The notes beneath the pieces were generated by a model. The model saw nothing but the letters and a program-made list of their open reading frames with translations. It made no database searches and was not told the origin of the DNA. Position numbers and translations under genes: made by a program. Of a stretch of DNA of 64,000 nucleotides, positions 1 through 11,293 are shown in pieces. Positions within the stretch are counted from its first letter, which is position 1; each line of letters begins with the position of its first letter. Origin of the DNA: Chrysemys picta bellii (lineage: Eukaryota; Chordata; Testudines; Emydidae); assembly GCF_011386835.1 (NCBI RefSeq), contig NC_088797.1:94002264-94066263 (forward strand). The letters are read 5' to 3'.

Positions 1-1064
1 ATGGAATGTTGCCAGAAGCCCCAGCCACCCAGCTCAGAATCTTGTTTTAAAGGAAAATCATACACTTTACTACTCAACTTTTCAAACTTTTTCATATCGT
101 GTACCACTAATAGACTGTCTCATGTATCACTTTTTCCCACATTCACAACTGCATGAACCACCTCCCCTTCATGATCATATAGACCACTTCCCCTCCATTT
201 CCAGATCACATTACATCCCCATGGCAACTACAGCAATTGCTTACATAGAAATGTAATATTAGGAAAATATTTAATGTAATTTTAGCTGTCTTTTCATGTA
301 ATTTAGCAGCTGGGAACAAGCAGGAGAACCAAAGTCATTTGACCAGTTAGCTCTTGATGGACAACCAGGAAATGCTCTGTGGACCACAGTTTGAGATCTG
401 CCGTGATATTTGTCACTTCTTGTCCTAAATTACTATATAGTGTTTCTGTGTGCTGATAAACAATTGGCCCAATTAATCTCCAAAGTGATCAGTAATGCAA
501 TTCAGAGGTGAATAATGCAATTTCTGAAAATAGAGAAGTTTGCAAATCCTATTGGAAAATCTCATGATGAAAGTCACATAAATTGAAGAATTAAAATTTT
601 GCTCCCTCTGAGACATTGAGGCAATTCTCTTCAAATCCCATCTTCCTATTTTCTTTCATTTTATATTATAATTTCAACAACAATAATAATACAAAATAGA
701 AAAAGTTAAAGTTAAAGGAGAATCTATGTTATGAATACAAACTCTGAGCTTGTGAGCCATTCATCTGCTGTTGTCTTCAATAAGTCTCCTTGCATCAGTT
801 TAATTTGTTTTCTTCAATGTTTTAAAACTAGCCTCTCTCTGAGACAATCGTATGCTCCATTTTGTCCCTACCTACAATTTCTCATGTGCTGGAAAGGGGG
901 ATGGTACCTACATCAAAATAGCCTGGGATTCTGTTTCACCTTGGCTATGAAAAGATAGGTAGTTTATTACAAAGTTAATCATTTTATTATTGGATATTAT
1001 TAAAAATCATCCACTGCATAGCAGTATCCGAAGCTGGAGGATTCATCCAAGCACTCCATTTTGC
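1..1064. other. Unassigned intergenic DNA upstream of PTEN
   Basis: AT-rich non-coding sequence. I see no convincing exon, RNA gene or full repeat here. The short open frames lack family motifs. Confidence 0.5.
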
Positions 1065-2415
1065 TAAGGGTATATCTACACTGCAAGTGATGGTGTGACT
1101 GTAGCTAGCTAGCACGGGTAACAATAGCAGTATAGATGTGGTGGCATGAGCTTCAGCATAGGCTAGCAACCAGAGTATCCAAGCATCTCTAAGGGGTATG
1201 TCTACACTACAAAGAAAACCTTAGACTCAGGTTTAAGCCCAAACCCGCCTACTGTCCACACATGAAGCCTTCTGAAATGCACCAGAAACCTCTCAAGACT
1301 CAGGCCTGCAGACTTGCCCAGGGGCCCGGGTCCAAGCCCGAGTCCTGTTGTGGAGCAGATTCAAGCCCACTCATTTTGCAGTGTAGATGTAGTGGGAGCC
1401 CAAGTCACCAAGCTCGTGTTCAGAGAGTCCACCGATGCTGTCCCATGATCCCCTAGGCCTGTGTTTCCTGGCCCGTCTGTGCCCAAATTTCCCACTCTAT
1501 TCCCAGGAACTGGAAACAGTCTCCTGGTCCAAATACAGCTGCTAAGCATTTTAACCCTTCCTTTCCACATGGACTGCTCAACTGTAAAAATAGTTAACCC
1601 TATTGTGTATTAGTTATGACCAGCACTAAGAAGAAGCCCTAAGCCAAGCATGCTGCTAGCTGGCCAGAGGAATACAGCCAGACTCTGGTAAATCTGTGAT
1701 GTGAAGAGAATAAAAGCCATGGCTTCCGCAAGAGCATAAAGAAGACCACCTGTACACAAGAATCTTGGAGAGGCTGGTGGCAATGGGGATCTACCAGCCT
1801 CCCAAATCAATGCTAGGAGCGGGTCAAGCACCTCAAGACTGCCTACCGCCAAACCATGGATGATAACCACACCTCAGGGAACGCCCTGTCTACCTACCTC
1901 TTCTAGAGGAATTCTATTAAGTGCTGGGAACTGTCCCACACACAGAGACCACAGTGCTGCATGACAATCTCCTGAGCAGGTTTATAACCCCAGAATCAGA
2001 GGCACCCCTGGTAGATAGCCTGCAGCCTCTGTATGAACTCCCACAAAATAACTGTTGCTGATACTTGTCCTGGATCAGGCTATGCCACTGGAGCAGCTTC
2101 AGCACATCCTGGGGCCATATTCAGAGGACCTCTTTGCGGACGGTCTTGAGGAACAGCCCACTGCACAAGAAGCACTAGCACCTGTAACACGCTGCTGGGA
2201 ATAACCAGAGTTGTGAGCCACTGTGTTACCTCTCTGCCTCAGCAAGAGTGAGCTTTACCGGAGATTAGACTTCGTGTTAGCTCCCTGTCTTCCTCACCCG
2301 CAAACTCCTTGAGACTCTATCAGTCTTAACCTTGCCTAGCAGGTAACAACCAATGAACTACGGTCTCCAAGCTTCTCAGAGATGTATCTCTGCAATGCAC
2401 AGCACATATCACTCA

Positions 2416-2917
2416 CAGTGTTTCTCAAATGTGGCCACAGTGGCTGCATGCAGCCACCAAAGCCTTTTCTTGTGGCTACAGCCTTCTGGGTGGTTATGGG
2501 GGGGGGGGGCAAAGCAGTGGCTCCTCTCTGGAGACACAAAAGCTGGAGGAGCAGGCAGGCAGTGAGTTTCCCACTGTCCCAGGGACGATGGTGTCTGGCT
2601 CTAGCCAAGGGGCTTTGGGCTCTGCTCCCACCACCCCTAGTCCCCATTGGCTCCCCTAGTGCCCCATTGCCCCGGACTGGTGCTACCTCTGTACCCACCT
2701 CCGCATCCAGGGCTCAATTTGTCCCTGGGATTGCCAGGGCTGAATAAGTCTGTTGTGAAAAGTGATATTTGTGTGATTAATATCACTTTTCACAGCAGAC
2801 TTAATAGCTAGCAAAACAAAAAAAAGCAACCAAAAAAGCAAAAGAAACAATAAGAAAAAAGACAAGAGCTGGTGGCCGCACACTGAGGCCACCAAAATTT
2901 AGTTGTGAGAACCCCTG
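2416..2917. repeat. hAT-type nonautonomous element nested in the Harbinger
   Basis: The left end CAGTGTTTCTCAAATG and the right end, which is CAGGGGTTCTCACAAC on the other strand, form imperfect terminal repeats of the hAT 'TTCTCA' kind. The interior is low-complexity and contains a G10 run near 2500. I could not see a clean 8-bp target duplication. The ORFs across it on both strands are chance openings. Confidence 0.5.
2745..2803. repeat. Near-perfect 25-bp hairpin
   Basis: The arm at 2745-2769 and the arm at 2779-2803 are reverse complements with one mismatch, separated by a 9-nt loop. The core is GTGAAAAGTGATATT and its complement. This would form a strong stem and looks like an internal fold-back module of the surrounding element. 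Confidence 0.8.
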
Positions 2918-3062
2918 CTCTACATTCACAGAGGATATTAAGTTTGTTGCTCTTTTAAAGAGTACATTACAGCTTATTAACTTAACTGGGGTAAATACAC
3001 CCTTCCCTTCACTACAGCACTATTAGTTTATTGATCCCCTGTGGTTCAGTCTCCTGTCTCCC

Positions 3063-3287
3063 TTGGCTGGGGATGAAAAGATGCTGGATGTGTTGGCCAC
3101 AGACAATGAACAGCTTGGCTATCAGAGAAAGAAGAAGGACAGAAGACTAGAAAAAGAAAGAGAGGCTGCCCAGTATGAGGAGAAATTGGCAGCAAAATTC
3201 CTGGAGCATGATCGGAGAAAGACAGAGCCCAGCAGGAGTTTTTTGAGAGGTTGCTTGCTCTCATGGCCACCAGGCTGCAAGCTCTAG
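3063..3287 (+). pseudogene. Myb/SANT-like Harbinger accessory protein, C-terminal fragment
   Basis: The 74-codon opening encodes a charged, helix-prone segment (KKKDRRLEKEREAAQYEEKL). It resembles the C-terminal coiled part of the Myb/SANT-like DNA-binding proteins encoded next to Harbinger transposases, which help bring the transposase to the nucleus and the element ends. No Myb triple-helix domain with its spaced tryptophans is visible upstream, so this is only a tail fragment. It lies opposite to and convergent with the transposase remnant at 4324-5180, as expected for the family. A similar tail occurs in the MITE at 51010-51841. Identification rests on the charged pattern and the context. 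Confidence 0.5.
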
Positions 3288-3385
3288 CTCCAATCCCTCC
3301 ACACTAAGTCCGCTCAATGCTACTAAGTCCTGCAGCCTATGCAGCTTTTGGACAATCCCGGAGTTGGCTGGTCGATGGCCTAAGC

Positions 3386-3675
3386 CAGGGGTCGGCAATT
3401 TTTCAGAAGTGGTGTGCCATGTCTTCATTTATTCACTCTAATTTAATGTTTCACATGCCAGTAATACATTTTAGCGTTTTTAGAAGGTCTCTTTCTATAA
3501 CTCTATAATATATAACTAAACTATTGTTGAATGTAAAGTAAATAAGGTTTTTAAAATGTTTAAGAAGCTTCATTTAAAATTAAATTAAAATGCACAGTCC
3601 CCCAGACCAGTGGCCAGGACCTGGGCAGTGTGAATGCCACTGAAAATCAGCTCACGTGCTGCCTTTGGCACACGT
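3386..3675 (-). mobile_element. hAT-type MITE (CAGGGGTCGGCAA family)
   Basis: It starts with CAGGGGTCGGCAA and contains the same AT-rich interior and 'TTTGGCACACGTGCC' segment found in opposite orientation at 61248-61557. It is flanked by the perfect 8-bp duplication GCCTAAGC (3378-3385 and 3676-3683), as expected for hAT. The right terminal repeat is missing, so this copy is end-truncated or the element has an alternative end. Confidence 0.7.
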
Positions 3676-4323
3676 GCCTAAGCAATGAACACTACAGTGA
3701 AACAGTCAAATGTACTTGGTTCATTCCTCCTCGCCTGTTCAGCCACAACCCACGTGTGCAAAACACACCAGAAGAGCCAAGGAGAATGGGAACACAGGGA
3801 GGACACAATTCCAGCAACAGTGAAACTGCTATGGTTGCAATGTTTGTAGTTGGGCTGTTTTGTATTTTTGTTTGTTTGCTTTCTTAACATGCACTGTTTT
3901 TGTTTACTGTCTTTTACATCTTCATGACAGCTGGTCTGCCTATAAAAGTTTTAAAATTATAATTTTTATGTGCATGTTTACAATAAAGTGTCTAATTTGC
4001 AAACAAGGCTACATGAGCTGGTTCTATTAAATTAATTAAAATGAAACAAAGTAATCCATAAACTGTGTGTTGAGGTACATAAACAGTTTTCATAAAATGC
4101 ATAATAAAATTCATTAAAAAAAATCTTCCTGAGCTGCCCCATCCTCAGAAATTGTGGGATAAATGGGCATAATTTAAGTGTGAGATAATTATTCTATGTC
4201 ATTCACCTTCATCCTGTCACCCTGCAAACATATTATGTGGGCACACAAAGCATCTCTGATTTCCCTTATGTGTGTGGATTCTATCCCAGTAATGACAAGT
4301 GTACTTTCTGAGTGCACGCACCA

Positions 4324-5180
4324 TTACAGCAATTCAGCAGTGTCTTGAGCCCACTTCTGGTGAAATGGCTCACCTTTGGCCTCACAGATGTTGTGCAGTG
4401 CACTGCAGGCCACAGTAATGCACAAGACATTGACAGCATTGGCACCCAAATGCTTTTGAAGGCACTGCCATGTGGATTTCAGTCTGCCAAATGCACATTC
4501 TACCACCATCCTACAGCGACTGAGTATGTTGTTAAACCTTCTTTGACCAGGCCCTCTGAGATCAGGATACAGTTTCATAAGCCATGGCAGAAGGAAATAC
4601 CTGGTGTCCCCTAGAATAACAGTCAGGACAGTGACTTCATTTATAACAATGTCCTTTGGAGGAAATAATGTGTGAAGCTTGTCTATAAAGGTAAAGTCAT
4701 GATTTCTAGGAAACCCTGGCATCATGCACCTTGCTAGTACATCCCACATTGGTGCCTATGAACCTGCTTTGTGGGTGACCAGGGCCTGCATAATGATGGA
4801 ATAGTACTCTTTGTGGTTTCTGTTCTTGTGCTCCTTACAGAGGGCACGCTATGGCTATTGATAACCCTAGCGCAGCTTGGGAAGCCCATTCTCTCAAAAC
4901 CAGCAATTATTTCAGGGAGATTGTTTATGTCTTCAATCTTTGGAAAAACCACAGTCCTGATTGCCCCACAAACCTCCACCACCACAATCCTCATAGTAGA
5001 CTTGCCAACACCAAACTGACTAGCTATGGTCCCATAGCAGTCTGGGATAGCCAGCTTCCAGATGGCAATAGAGATCCACTTCTGGACTGGCATGGCCTCC
5101 CCAGTCCCTCTGTATGTGGCCTGATGCTGGAGGATCAGGGCAAGCTGCTCACAAAGCTCTGAGAATGTCTGCTTCTTCAT
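4324..5180 (-). pseudogene. PIF/Harbinger transposase (DDE_Tnp_4), frameshifted
   Basis: Read on the minus strand, this is a Harbinger cut-and-paste transposase in two overlapping frames. The N-terminal part (5180-4734) begins MKKQTFSELCEQLALILQHQ and contains the helix-turn-helix-like block FGVGKSTMRIVVVEV followed by the region of the first catalytic aspartate, which here reads INSHSV where the family has a DGTH-type motif, so the first D is lost. A frameshift near 4740-4790 removes the second aspartate block. The C-terminal part (4749-4324) keeps GDTRYFLLPWLMKLYP, RRFNNILSRCRM and VVECAFGRLKSTW, which includes the conserved glutamate of the DDE triad, and ends with ACSALHNICE. Combined length is near 290 codons, against roughly 350-400 for an intact enzyme. 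It is certainly inactive. HARBI1 is the domesticated host relative, but the decay and the terminal repeats mark this one as a transposon copy. Confidence 0.88.
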
Positions 5181-6043
5181 GCAAAAGTTCTGGAGCCACT
5201 GCTGGTCATCCAGGTCCCTGTGATCCCATCAGTCTGTGCTCGTGTCAGTCTTCCAGAAGCTCAAGTCTACATATGGGGAATCTGCGCTTATGCCAGAGCA
5301 ACATCAGATGGGTCATGGATGCTATCTGTGCCACCATTTGAGGTGTGCCTTTGATAGGACAAATACTGTTGCCAAAATGTCCACCAGATGTTCTGCCTGA
5401 TTCCCAAAACAGGAGTGAAAGTGTGAGCAGAAGTTCTTCACTGGCGCTGGAGCCATATTGCTGGCTCCAGTTGCAGGGAGCATGCACACCTAAAAAATGT
5501 CTTGGCTGATTGTGTTGATGGCCTAAGAGTACTTCCGTTCAAGTGCTGTGGATGGACAGACAGGTTTCCCACAATATACCCTGAACCAAGCCCTAAAGCA
5601 GCTACAGCTAATAAGGGTGCAACAATCCCTGAGATAAGCCCCAAGAAACCACAATATCTGACTCGTGTGCATACTGCAGTATGGATGCATCAGCACAGAT
5701 ATGAGGCAGATGTATCAATACTATGTGGATGTTCAAGTGCGAGCTTGGAAAGAGTGGGTCTGTAGGCAGAGTGGCAACATAGACCTGGATTTACTATACA
5801 GTGTAGGGCTTGTACTCAGGTTCCTATGCTGAAGCCCATGCCACCACATCTACATTGCTATTGTTACCTGTGTTAGCTAGATTAAAGCTGTGCTACAGTC
5901 ACACCTTCATTTGCAGTCCAGACATACCCTAAAGGTGAGACATACATAGGTTACGTCTTTCCGTGGGATCCCCGCTAACCCAGTGGCAAAACCACCTGCC
6001 ACAGTTAGGGCCCTGGGCTGGGACCCTGTGGAGTAGGATGGGC

Positions 6044-6335
6044 CAGGGGCGGCTCTATGTTTTTTTGCCGCCCCAAACACGGCAGTCAGGTTGCCTTCGG
6101 CGGCATGCCTGCGGGAGGTCCGCTGGTCACGCAGATTCAGCAGGGTTTCTGTGGGTGATCTGCCGGTCCCGCGCCTTCGGCATACCCGCTGCTGAATTGC
6201 CGCCGAACCCACGGGACTGGCGGACCTCCCGCAGGCAGGCCGCCGAAGACAGCCTGACTGCAGCCCTCACGGGAACCGGCGTGGCTTGCCGCTCCAGGCA
6301 CGCACTTGCTGCGCTGGTGCCTGGAGCCACCCCTG
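6044..6335. mobile_element. GC-rich hAT MITE (CAGGGGCGGC family)
   Basis: The left end CAGGGGCGGCTCTATG pairs with the right end, whose complement is CAGGGGTGGCTCCAGG. It is flanked by GGATGGGC and GGGTGGGC (6036-6043 and 6336-6343), an 8-bp duplication with one mismatch. The interior holds long inverted segments around GCGGGAGGTCCGC. The openings on both strands here are shadows of this palindromic GC-rich DNA. Confidence 0.75.
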
Positions 6336-7324
6336 GGGTGGGCCAAGGTTCCCCCACCCCTGCGGTGGTGGCTTACTCACCAGAAGCTGAAAGACTTGTG
6401 CCTGGTCTGTGGACTGCCCCAGCTAGGAGGCCGCAGGCCCCTAGACTGTGAATTGCTGTCTTCCCCTACCAGGAGGCTCTGGTCTAAAGCCTGTGCGTTG
6501 CATGGCCCCACCCAAAAGGCCAGAGCCTCTAGACCGCTGATGGTCTGTTTGCTGTATGACGCAGTGAGGCAGAGTGGCCCCCCTCTGAGCCTGACAGGGA
6601 GAGACCATGACAGCCTAAATATGCATATCAGTTTACACAAGACCATCCTTTTTCAGAACTGCTGCGGTCTCAAAGGGCAAATAAATTTATAATCTAGACA
6701 ATATTTTCTTTCCTGTTTCTTTTTAAAAACCTCAAAGAGCACTGTCAAGAGAATCAGCATAAATTTAAAAAATGTGGTGCTAACAGCTTGCCTTACTAAT
6801 TTACTCCACTTATACTATTTACTTTTTGTACTTGCTCATTTTGAACTGTGAAACTAAACTGATCAGTTTACTTTCTATGTTTTGTGCACTAGCATAATGG
6901 CTGTTGTGTTTGGGTTACCAGCACTGCAGGAGAATGTTTAGGATTCTTCCCTGCTCCACCTCTCTTCCCCAAAAAAGAATCTGTTTGCTGAAAATAAAGA
7001 ATAAATTAAATTCAAACATACACATTTAAAAAAAAAAAACAAAAAACCTCTAAAATCCAAATCTTAGCACTAAACTGTTTGGCCACTAAACTTCACAGAT
7101 GAAGAAAAATTCAGGAAGTACACAAAGAAAAACAATAGAATTGTTTCACAAGCCAACAAATGTCAGTTCAAAGTTAAGGTTGATGCTTATGTTTTATGCC
7201 ACACAAATTTGGTTGTGTGTTGATTTCTGCCACAAATTAAACCTTATTTATAACATTGTTTTTTGTACAAATATTTGCTGCCTTACTGAAGCAAAATCAG
7301 TTTAATACATTCTATATTCTTGGC
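6336..7324. other. Unassigned DNA
   Basis: AT-rich and non-coding. I recognise no gene or repeat apart from short A runs near 7028. Confidence 0.4.
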
Positions 7325-7447
7325 TAGGGTGAACAGACAGCAAATGTGAAAAATCAGTACGGGGGTAGTGGGTAATAGGAACCTATATAAGAAAAAGACC
7401 CAAAAATCGGGACTGTCCCTATAAAATCGGGACATCTGGTCACCCTA
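7325..7447. mobile_element. Short MITE, copy 1 (TAGGGTGACCAGA type)
   Basis: It begins TAGGGTGAACAGACAGC and ends CATCTGGTCACCCTA, giving terminal inverted repeats. The interior TATATAAGAAAAAGACCC is shared almost exactly with the copy at 12341-12462. The flanking 8-mers (TTCTTGGC and TTGGAGGC) are only partly alike. Confidence 0.75.
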
Positions 7448-7479
7448 TTGGAGGCTCAACACAGGACTTTATAATTTTA

Positions 7480-8350
7480 GGCTCTTGTTACCCCAAAGGG
7501 AGTAAGGTAACGCTTCAGAGAGAAAATACTAGAAAAATGGTAGGGGGAAAGATAGAAAAGGAAAGCCCCTTTTCTCAGAAGAGTAGATTCGGCTAACTTC
7601 CGTGTCTGTCACCAGTGGATTTAGCTTACAATAAGGGTATCCCTCCCTCCCTGTGTGATATAATAAAAATATAGAGAGACAAGGTAATATGGTGCAAACA
7701 AAAGTAAGTATATTAAGGGCAAAGGTACAGAAAACTGGGGAAAATAGGGGGGTAAGGGAAGAAACACAAACTTAACCATACAGTGATTCAGTGACTAGTT
7801 TTAGGAGCTTGAAGCTCAGACCCACAAAACCTCCCTTGGCGTTTAGAAAACAATAAAAGAAACCCCAATACAGAAACCTTTCCTATGATTTAGGTGCAGT
7901 GGACACAGCGTGCAGGTGCGAAGCCCAGGACTTTCTACTCTCTGGCTGATTTAGAGCCTTCGGGGAGGACTACTGGGGAGTTCCGACGACTGTTGGACTT
8001 CGTTGCAGGCGGGGAGACCGTCTGGGAAGATGGACACCAGGAAAGCAGGACCCTCCACAGGTAAAATGGATTCAGTTTGCTGTGACGAGGATAGTGATGA
8101 CAGGTCTCTCCTTCCTCAACCTCGCTGCGGGATAGATGGTACTCTTCTCTCTAGCTTTGGAGTGTTTAGGAAGACCCGACCGTGCACGCGCTGCTGCTAG
8201 AATGGACAGCTCCACGCAGGCACTGAGCAGGCTCTTATATAGTCTTTTTGGCGGGAAAAACTGGTTCTGTCCAGTTTGAGCCAGAGGACTCCAGTGTCTA
8301 AGTTGTAAACATGTTTGCCTACAAGGATGGAGTCCAAAGGTCATAGTTCA
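7480..8350 (-). repeat. Promoter-bearing repeat, candidate solo LTR
   Basis: On the minus strand this block has a good TATA box in the context GACTATATAAGAGCC (about 8234-8248). It is followed by several hundred bases of low-stop, mixed-composition DNA that read like a transcribed leader, ending in a pyrimidine-rich stretch. That layout fits U3-R-U5 of a long terminal repeat. I could not fix TG...CA ends, a target duplication, a polyadenylation signal or adjoining retroviral genes, so the assignment is tentative. Confidence 0.3.
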
Positions 8351-8617
8351 TATATTCCATATTCAATTCTATTAAAGCTAGTGATTCACTTAACATTACC
8401 TTAGAAATAAATTATTAAAACTACTAATTGAACATATTAAACAACACCAACATTTCTGACTTCTTTATACCTAATACTCTGATCCTGCAAGTGACTGCAT
8501 AAGGGCTGGTCCCTAAAATCAGTGAATCTCTGCAGGTCCACCCACAGATCAGCATGATCAAGGCTTTAGATTTAAATCAATATCTTCAAGTAAAATTCTC
8601 CTGCAGAAAGGGATAAG

Positions 8618-9496
8618 CAGTGGCGTAGCCAGGTTCTGAGTGTAGGGGAAGCAAACATAAAAAAGGCGCCCTCCCTTGGCTCCTCCTCTGGTCACGCCCC
8701 TTGTCTCCTCCTCTGGCCACATCCCCCCTTGGCTCCTCCCGTTCCCCCCCCAGATTAACCCCAGGGCCCGGCTCAGGACTCCTGTGGGCTTCCCAGGGGT
8801 GCGGATACCCCCGTCCCCCCACGGTCCCGGGAGAGTCTCTCCTGCCCAGCCCGCTCTGCAGGTGTCCCCGCCGGGGTGCGCCGCCCATCCCCACCCGTGG
8901 GGTCCCATCCCCCCGCCCCAGGCTCCTGCGCCGCGCCAGAGCCTGTCCCTGTCCGATCTCGGCCCCGTGCCACGGGCGGATCCTGGCTCCGGCTCGTGAG
9001 TTGCTGGCTGAGCCTTGCTCCATGGCGCTGATGGGCTGGGTTGGGCTGGGCTGGGCCGGGCTGGGCCCTGACCCTCCCGTCACTGTCCGGGGTAATTGCC
9101 AGCCCGCTCCCGGCGCTTGGTGCGCTCCACGCGGGGCTCGCCAGCCAGGCGGCCTTAAAGGCACAGCGGACCTTTTGCCTCCCCCCTCCCGCCGCGATGG
9201 GATGCGGGGGCCGTGAGCCGCTGCCAGGAGATGCTGGTGCTGCCGCATTAGCAAGGGGCGGGGAGCTCTTGGCCGCCCAGCCCTGAGCCGCCGCAGGCAG
9301 GAGGTGGCTGCGGCGATGTTGGGGTCGCGTTGAGCGTGGAGTGCGATGGCCGAGGAGCCAGCCCCCTCACTCCTCCGGCCACGCCCGCTGCCCCCCCACA
9401 TGGCTCCTCTGGCCATGCTGGTGGCAGGCGCTGCCTTTGGAAAATGTGCTGAGGGGAAGCGGCTGCTTCCCCTGCACCCCGCTAGCTACGCTACTG
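8618..9496. mobile_element. GC-rich hAT nonautonomous element with exact 8-bp TSD
   Basis: It starts CAGTGGCGTAGCCAGG and ends GCTAGCTACGCTACTG (complement CAGTAGCGTAGCTAGC). It is flanked by a perfect 8-bp duplication, GGGATAAG, at 8610-8617 and 9497-9504. The interior is very GC- and CpG-rich, which explains the long openings on both strands, including a 276-codon one on the minus strand. None of them has a recognisable domain. Confidence 0.85.
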
Positions 9497-9638
9497 GGGA
9501 TAAGGAATATATTTGCTGGTAAACACTGATTTATACAAAAAGAAAAGTTGTTTATAGACTCTGCACTCTCATCCCTTAGTTTCTTGCTGCTGTTAGCTAA
9601 CATTATGCCAAAGGTACTGTGAATATAAAGGTACAAAC

Positions 9639-11285
9639 TAGGGCTGTTGATTAATCGCAGTTAACTCATGTGATTAACTAAAAAAATTTAATCGCGATTA
9701 ATCTCAGTTTTAATCGCACTGTTAAAGAATAGAATACCAATTTAAATGTATTAAATATTTTTGGATGTTTTCCTACATGTTCAAATATATTGATTTCAAT
9801 TACAACACAGAATACAAAGTGTACACTGTTCACTTTATATTATTATTTTTATTACAAATATTTGCACTGTAAAAATGATAAACAAAAGAATTAGTATTTT
9901 TCAATTCACCTCATACAAGTACTGTAGTGAAATCTCTTTATCGTGAAAGTGCAATTTAAAAAATGTAAAAATTTTTGTTACATAATTACACTCAAATATA
10001 AAACAATGTAAAACTTTAGAGCCTACAAGTCCACTCAGTCCTACTTCTTGTTCAGCCAACTGCAAAGACAAACAAGTTTGTTTACATTTACGGGAGATAA
10101 TGTTGCCCACTTCTTATTTACAATGTCACCAGAAAGTGAGAACAGGTATTTGCATGGGACTTTTGTAGCTGGCATTGCAAGGTATTTACGTCCCAGATAT
10201 GCTAAACATTCATATGTCCCTTCATGCTTCGGCCACCATTCCAGAGGACATACTTCCATGCTGATGACGCTCGTTAAAAAAAATAATGCGTTAATTAAAT
10301 TTGTGACTGAACTCTCTGGGGGAGAATTTTATGTCTCCTGCTCTGTTTTACCTGCATTCTGCCATATATTTCATGTTATATTTGTCTTGGATGATGACTC
10401 AGCACATTGTGTTTTAAAGTACACTTTCGCTGCAGATTTGACAAAATGCAAAGAAGGTACCAATGTGAGATTTCTAAAGATAGCTACAGCACTCCACCCA
10501 AGGTTTAAGAATCTGAAGTACTTTCCAAAATCTGAGCGGGACGAGATGTGAAGCATGCTTTCAGAAGTCTTAAAAGAGCAACATTCCGATGCGGAAACTA
10601 CAGAACCCGAACCACCAGAAAAGAAAATGAGCCTTCTGCGGGTGGCATCTGACTCAGATGATGAAAATGAACATGCATCTGTCTGCACTGTTTTGGACTG
10701 TTATCAAGCAGAACCCATCATCAGCATGGACACATGTCCTCTGGAATGGGGGTTGAAGCATGAAGGGGCATATGAATCTTTAGTGCATCTGGCATGTAAA
10801 TATCTTGTGATGCTGGCTACAACAGTGCCATGTGAACGCCTGTTCTCACTTTCAGGTGACATTGTGAACAAGAAACGGGCAGCTTTATCTCCTGCAAATG
10901 CAAACTTGTTTGTCTGAGCGACTAGCTGAACAAAAAATAGGACGGAGTGGACTTGTAGGCTCTAAAGTTTTACATTGTTTTATTTTTGAATGCAGTTATT
11001 TTTATGTACATAATTCTACATTTGTAAGTTCAACTTTCATGGCAAAGAGATTGCACTACAGTACTCGTATTACATGAATTGAAAAATACTTTCTTTTGTT
11101 TTTTACAGTGCAAATATTTGTAATCAAAAATAAATATAAAATGAGCGCTGTACATTTTGTAATTTAAATCAATATATTTGAAAATGTAGAAAACATAAAA
11201 ATATATTTAAATAAATGGTAATCTATTATTGTTTAACAGTGCGATTAATTTTTTTAATTGCATGATTAATCGCTTGACAGCCCTA
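9639..11285 (+). mobile_element. hAT transposon with large inverted arms and exact 8-bp TSD
   Basis: The ends TAGGGCTGTTGATTAATCGC and GATTAATCGCTTGACAGCCCTA are terminal inverted repeats flanked by the identical 8-mer GTACAAAC (9631-9638 and 11286-11293). The similarity goes far beyond the ends: about 9639-10265 is an inverted copy of about 10735-11285. It includes the 3' end of the transposase, which is therefore readable on the minus strand at 10041-10259 and on the plus strand at 10738-10917. A single-copy centre of about 470 bp carries more transposase. Relatives of the terminal sequence occur at 31160-31495. Confidence 0.9.
10420..10917 (+). pseudogene. hAT transposase, C-terminal part (dimerisation region)
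   Basis: Two consecutive frames encode the end of a hAT-family transposase. The segment before 10551 has ATALHPRFKNLKYFPKSERD and stops at a TGA (10549-10551). The next frame (10555-10917) continues with an acidic linker, then LEWGLKHEGAYESLVHLACK and the signature TVPCERLFSLSGDIVNKKRA, typical of the hAT C-terminal dimerisation domain also seen in host ZBED proteins. The N-terminal BED zinc finger and most of the RNase-H-like catalytic core are absent. An inverted second copy of the last about 70 codons lies at 10041-10259 on the minus strand, with more substitutions. This is a relic without a usable frame. Confidence 0.88.
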
Positions 11286-11293
11286 GTACAAAC

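Larger units (their letters stand above)
1068..5929 (-). mobile_element. PIF/Harbinger DNA transposon, decayed, about 4.9 kb
   Basis: The ends are inverted repeats of about 100 bp: GGGTATATCTACACTGC at the left matches the reverse complement of the right end (GGGTATGTCTGGACTGC), and similarity continues inward through GGTAACAATAGCA and GATGTGGTGGCATG. Both sides are flanked by TAA (1065-1067 and 5930-5932), the 3-bp target duplication expected of Harbinger. The interior carries transposase on the minus strand and a Myb-like accessory fragment on the plus strand, the usual two-gene layout of animal Harbingers. hAT-type elements are nested inside (2416-2917 and 3386-3675). A second Harbinger-like end (GGGGTATGTCTACACTAC) lies at about 1194, so the left side may be composite. 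Confidence 0.8.

Noticed and set aside
8586..9416. 276-codon minus-strand opening
   Set aside because: It lies almost entirely within a GC-rich hAT element with exact TSDs. The translation is low-complexity and other frames are equally open.
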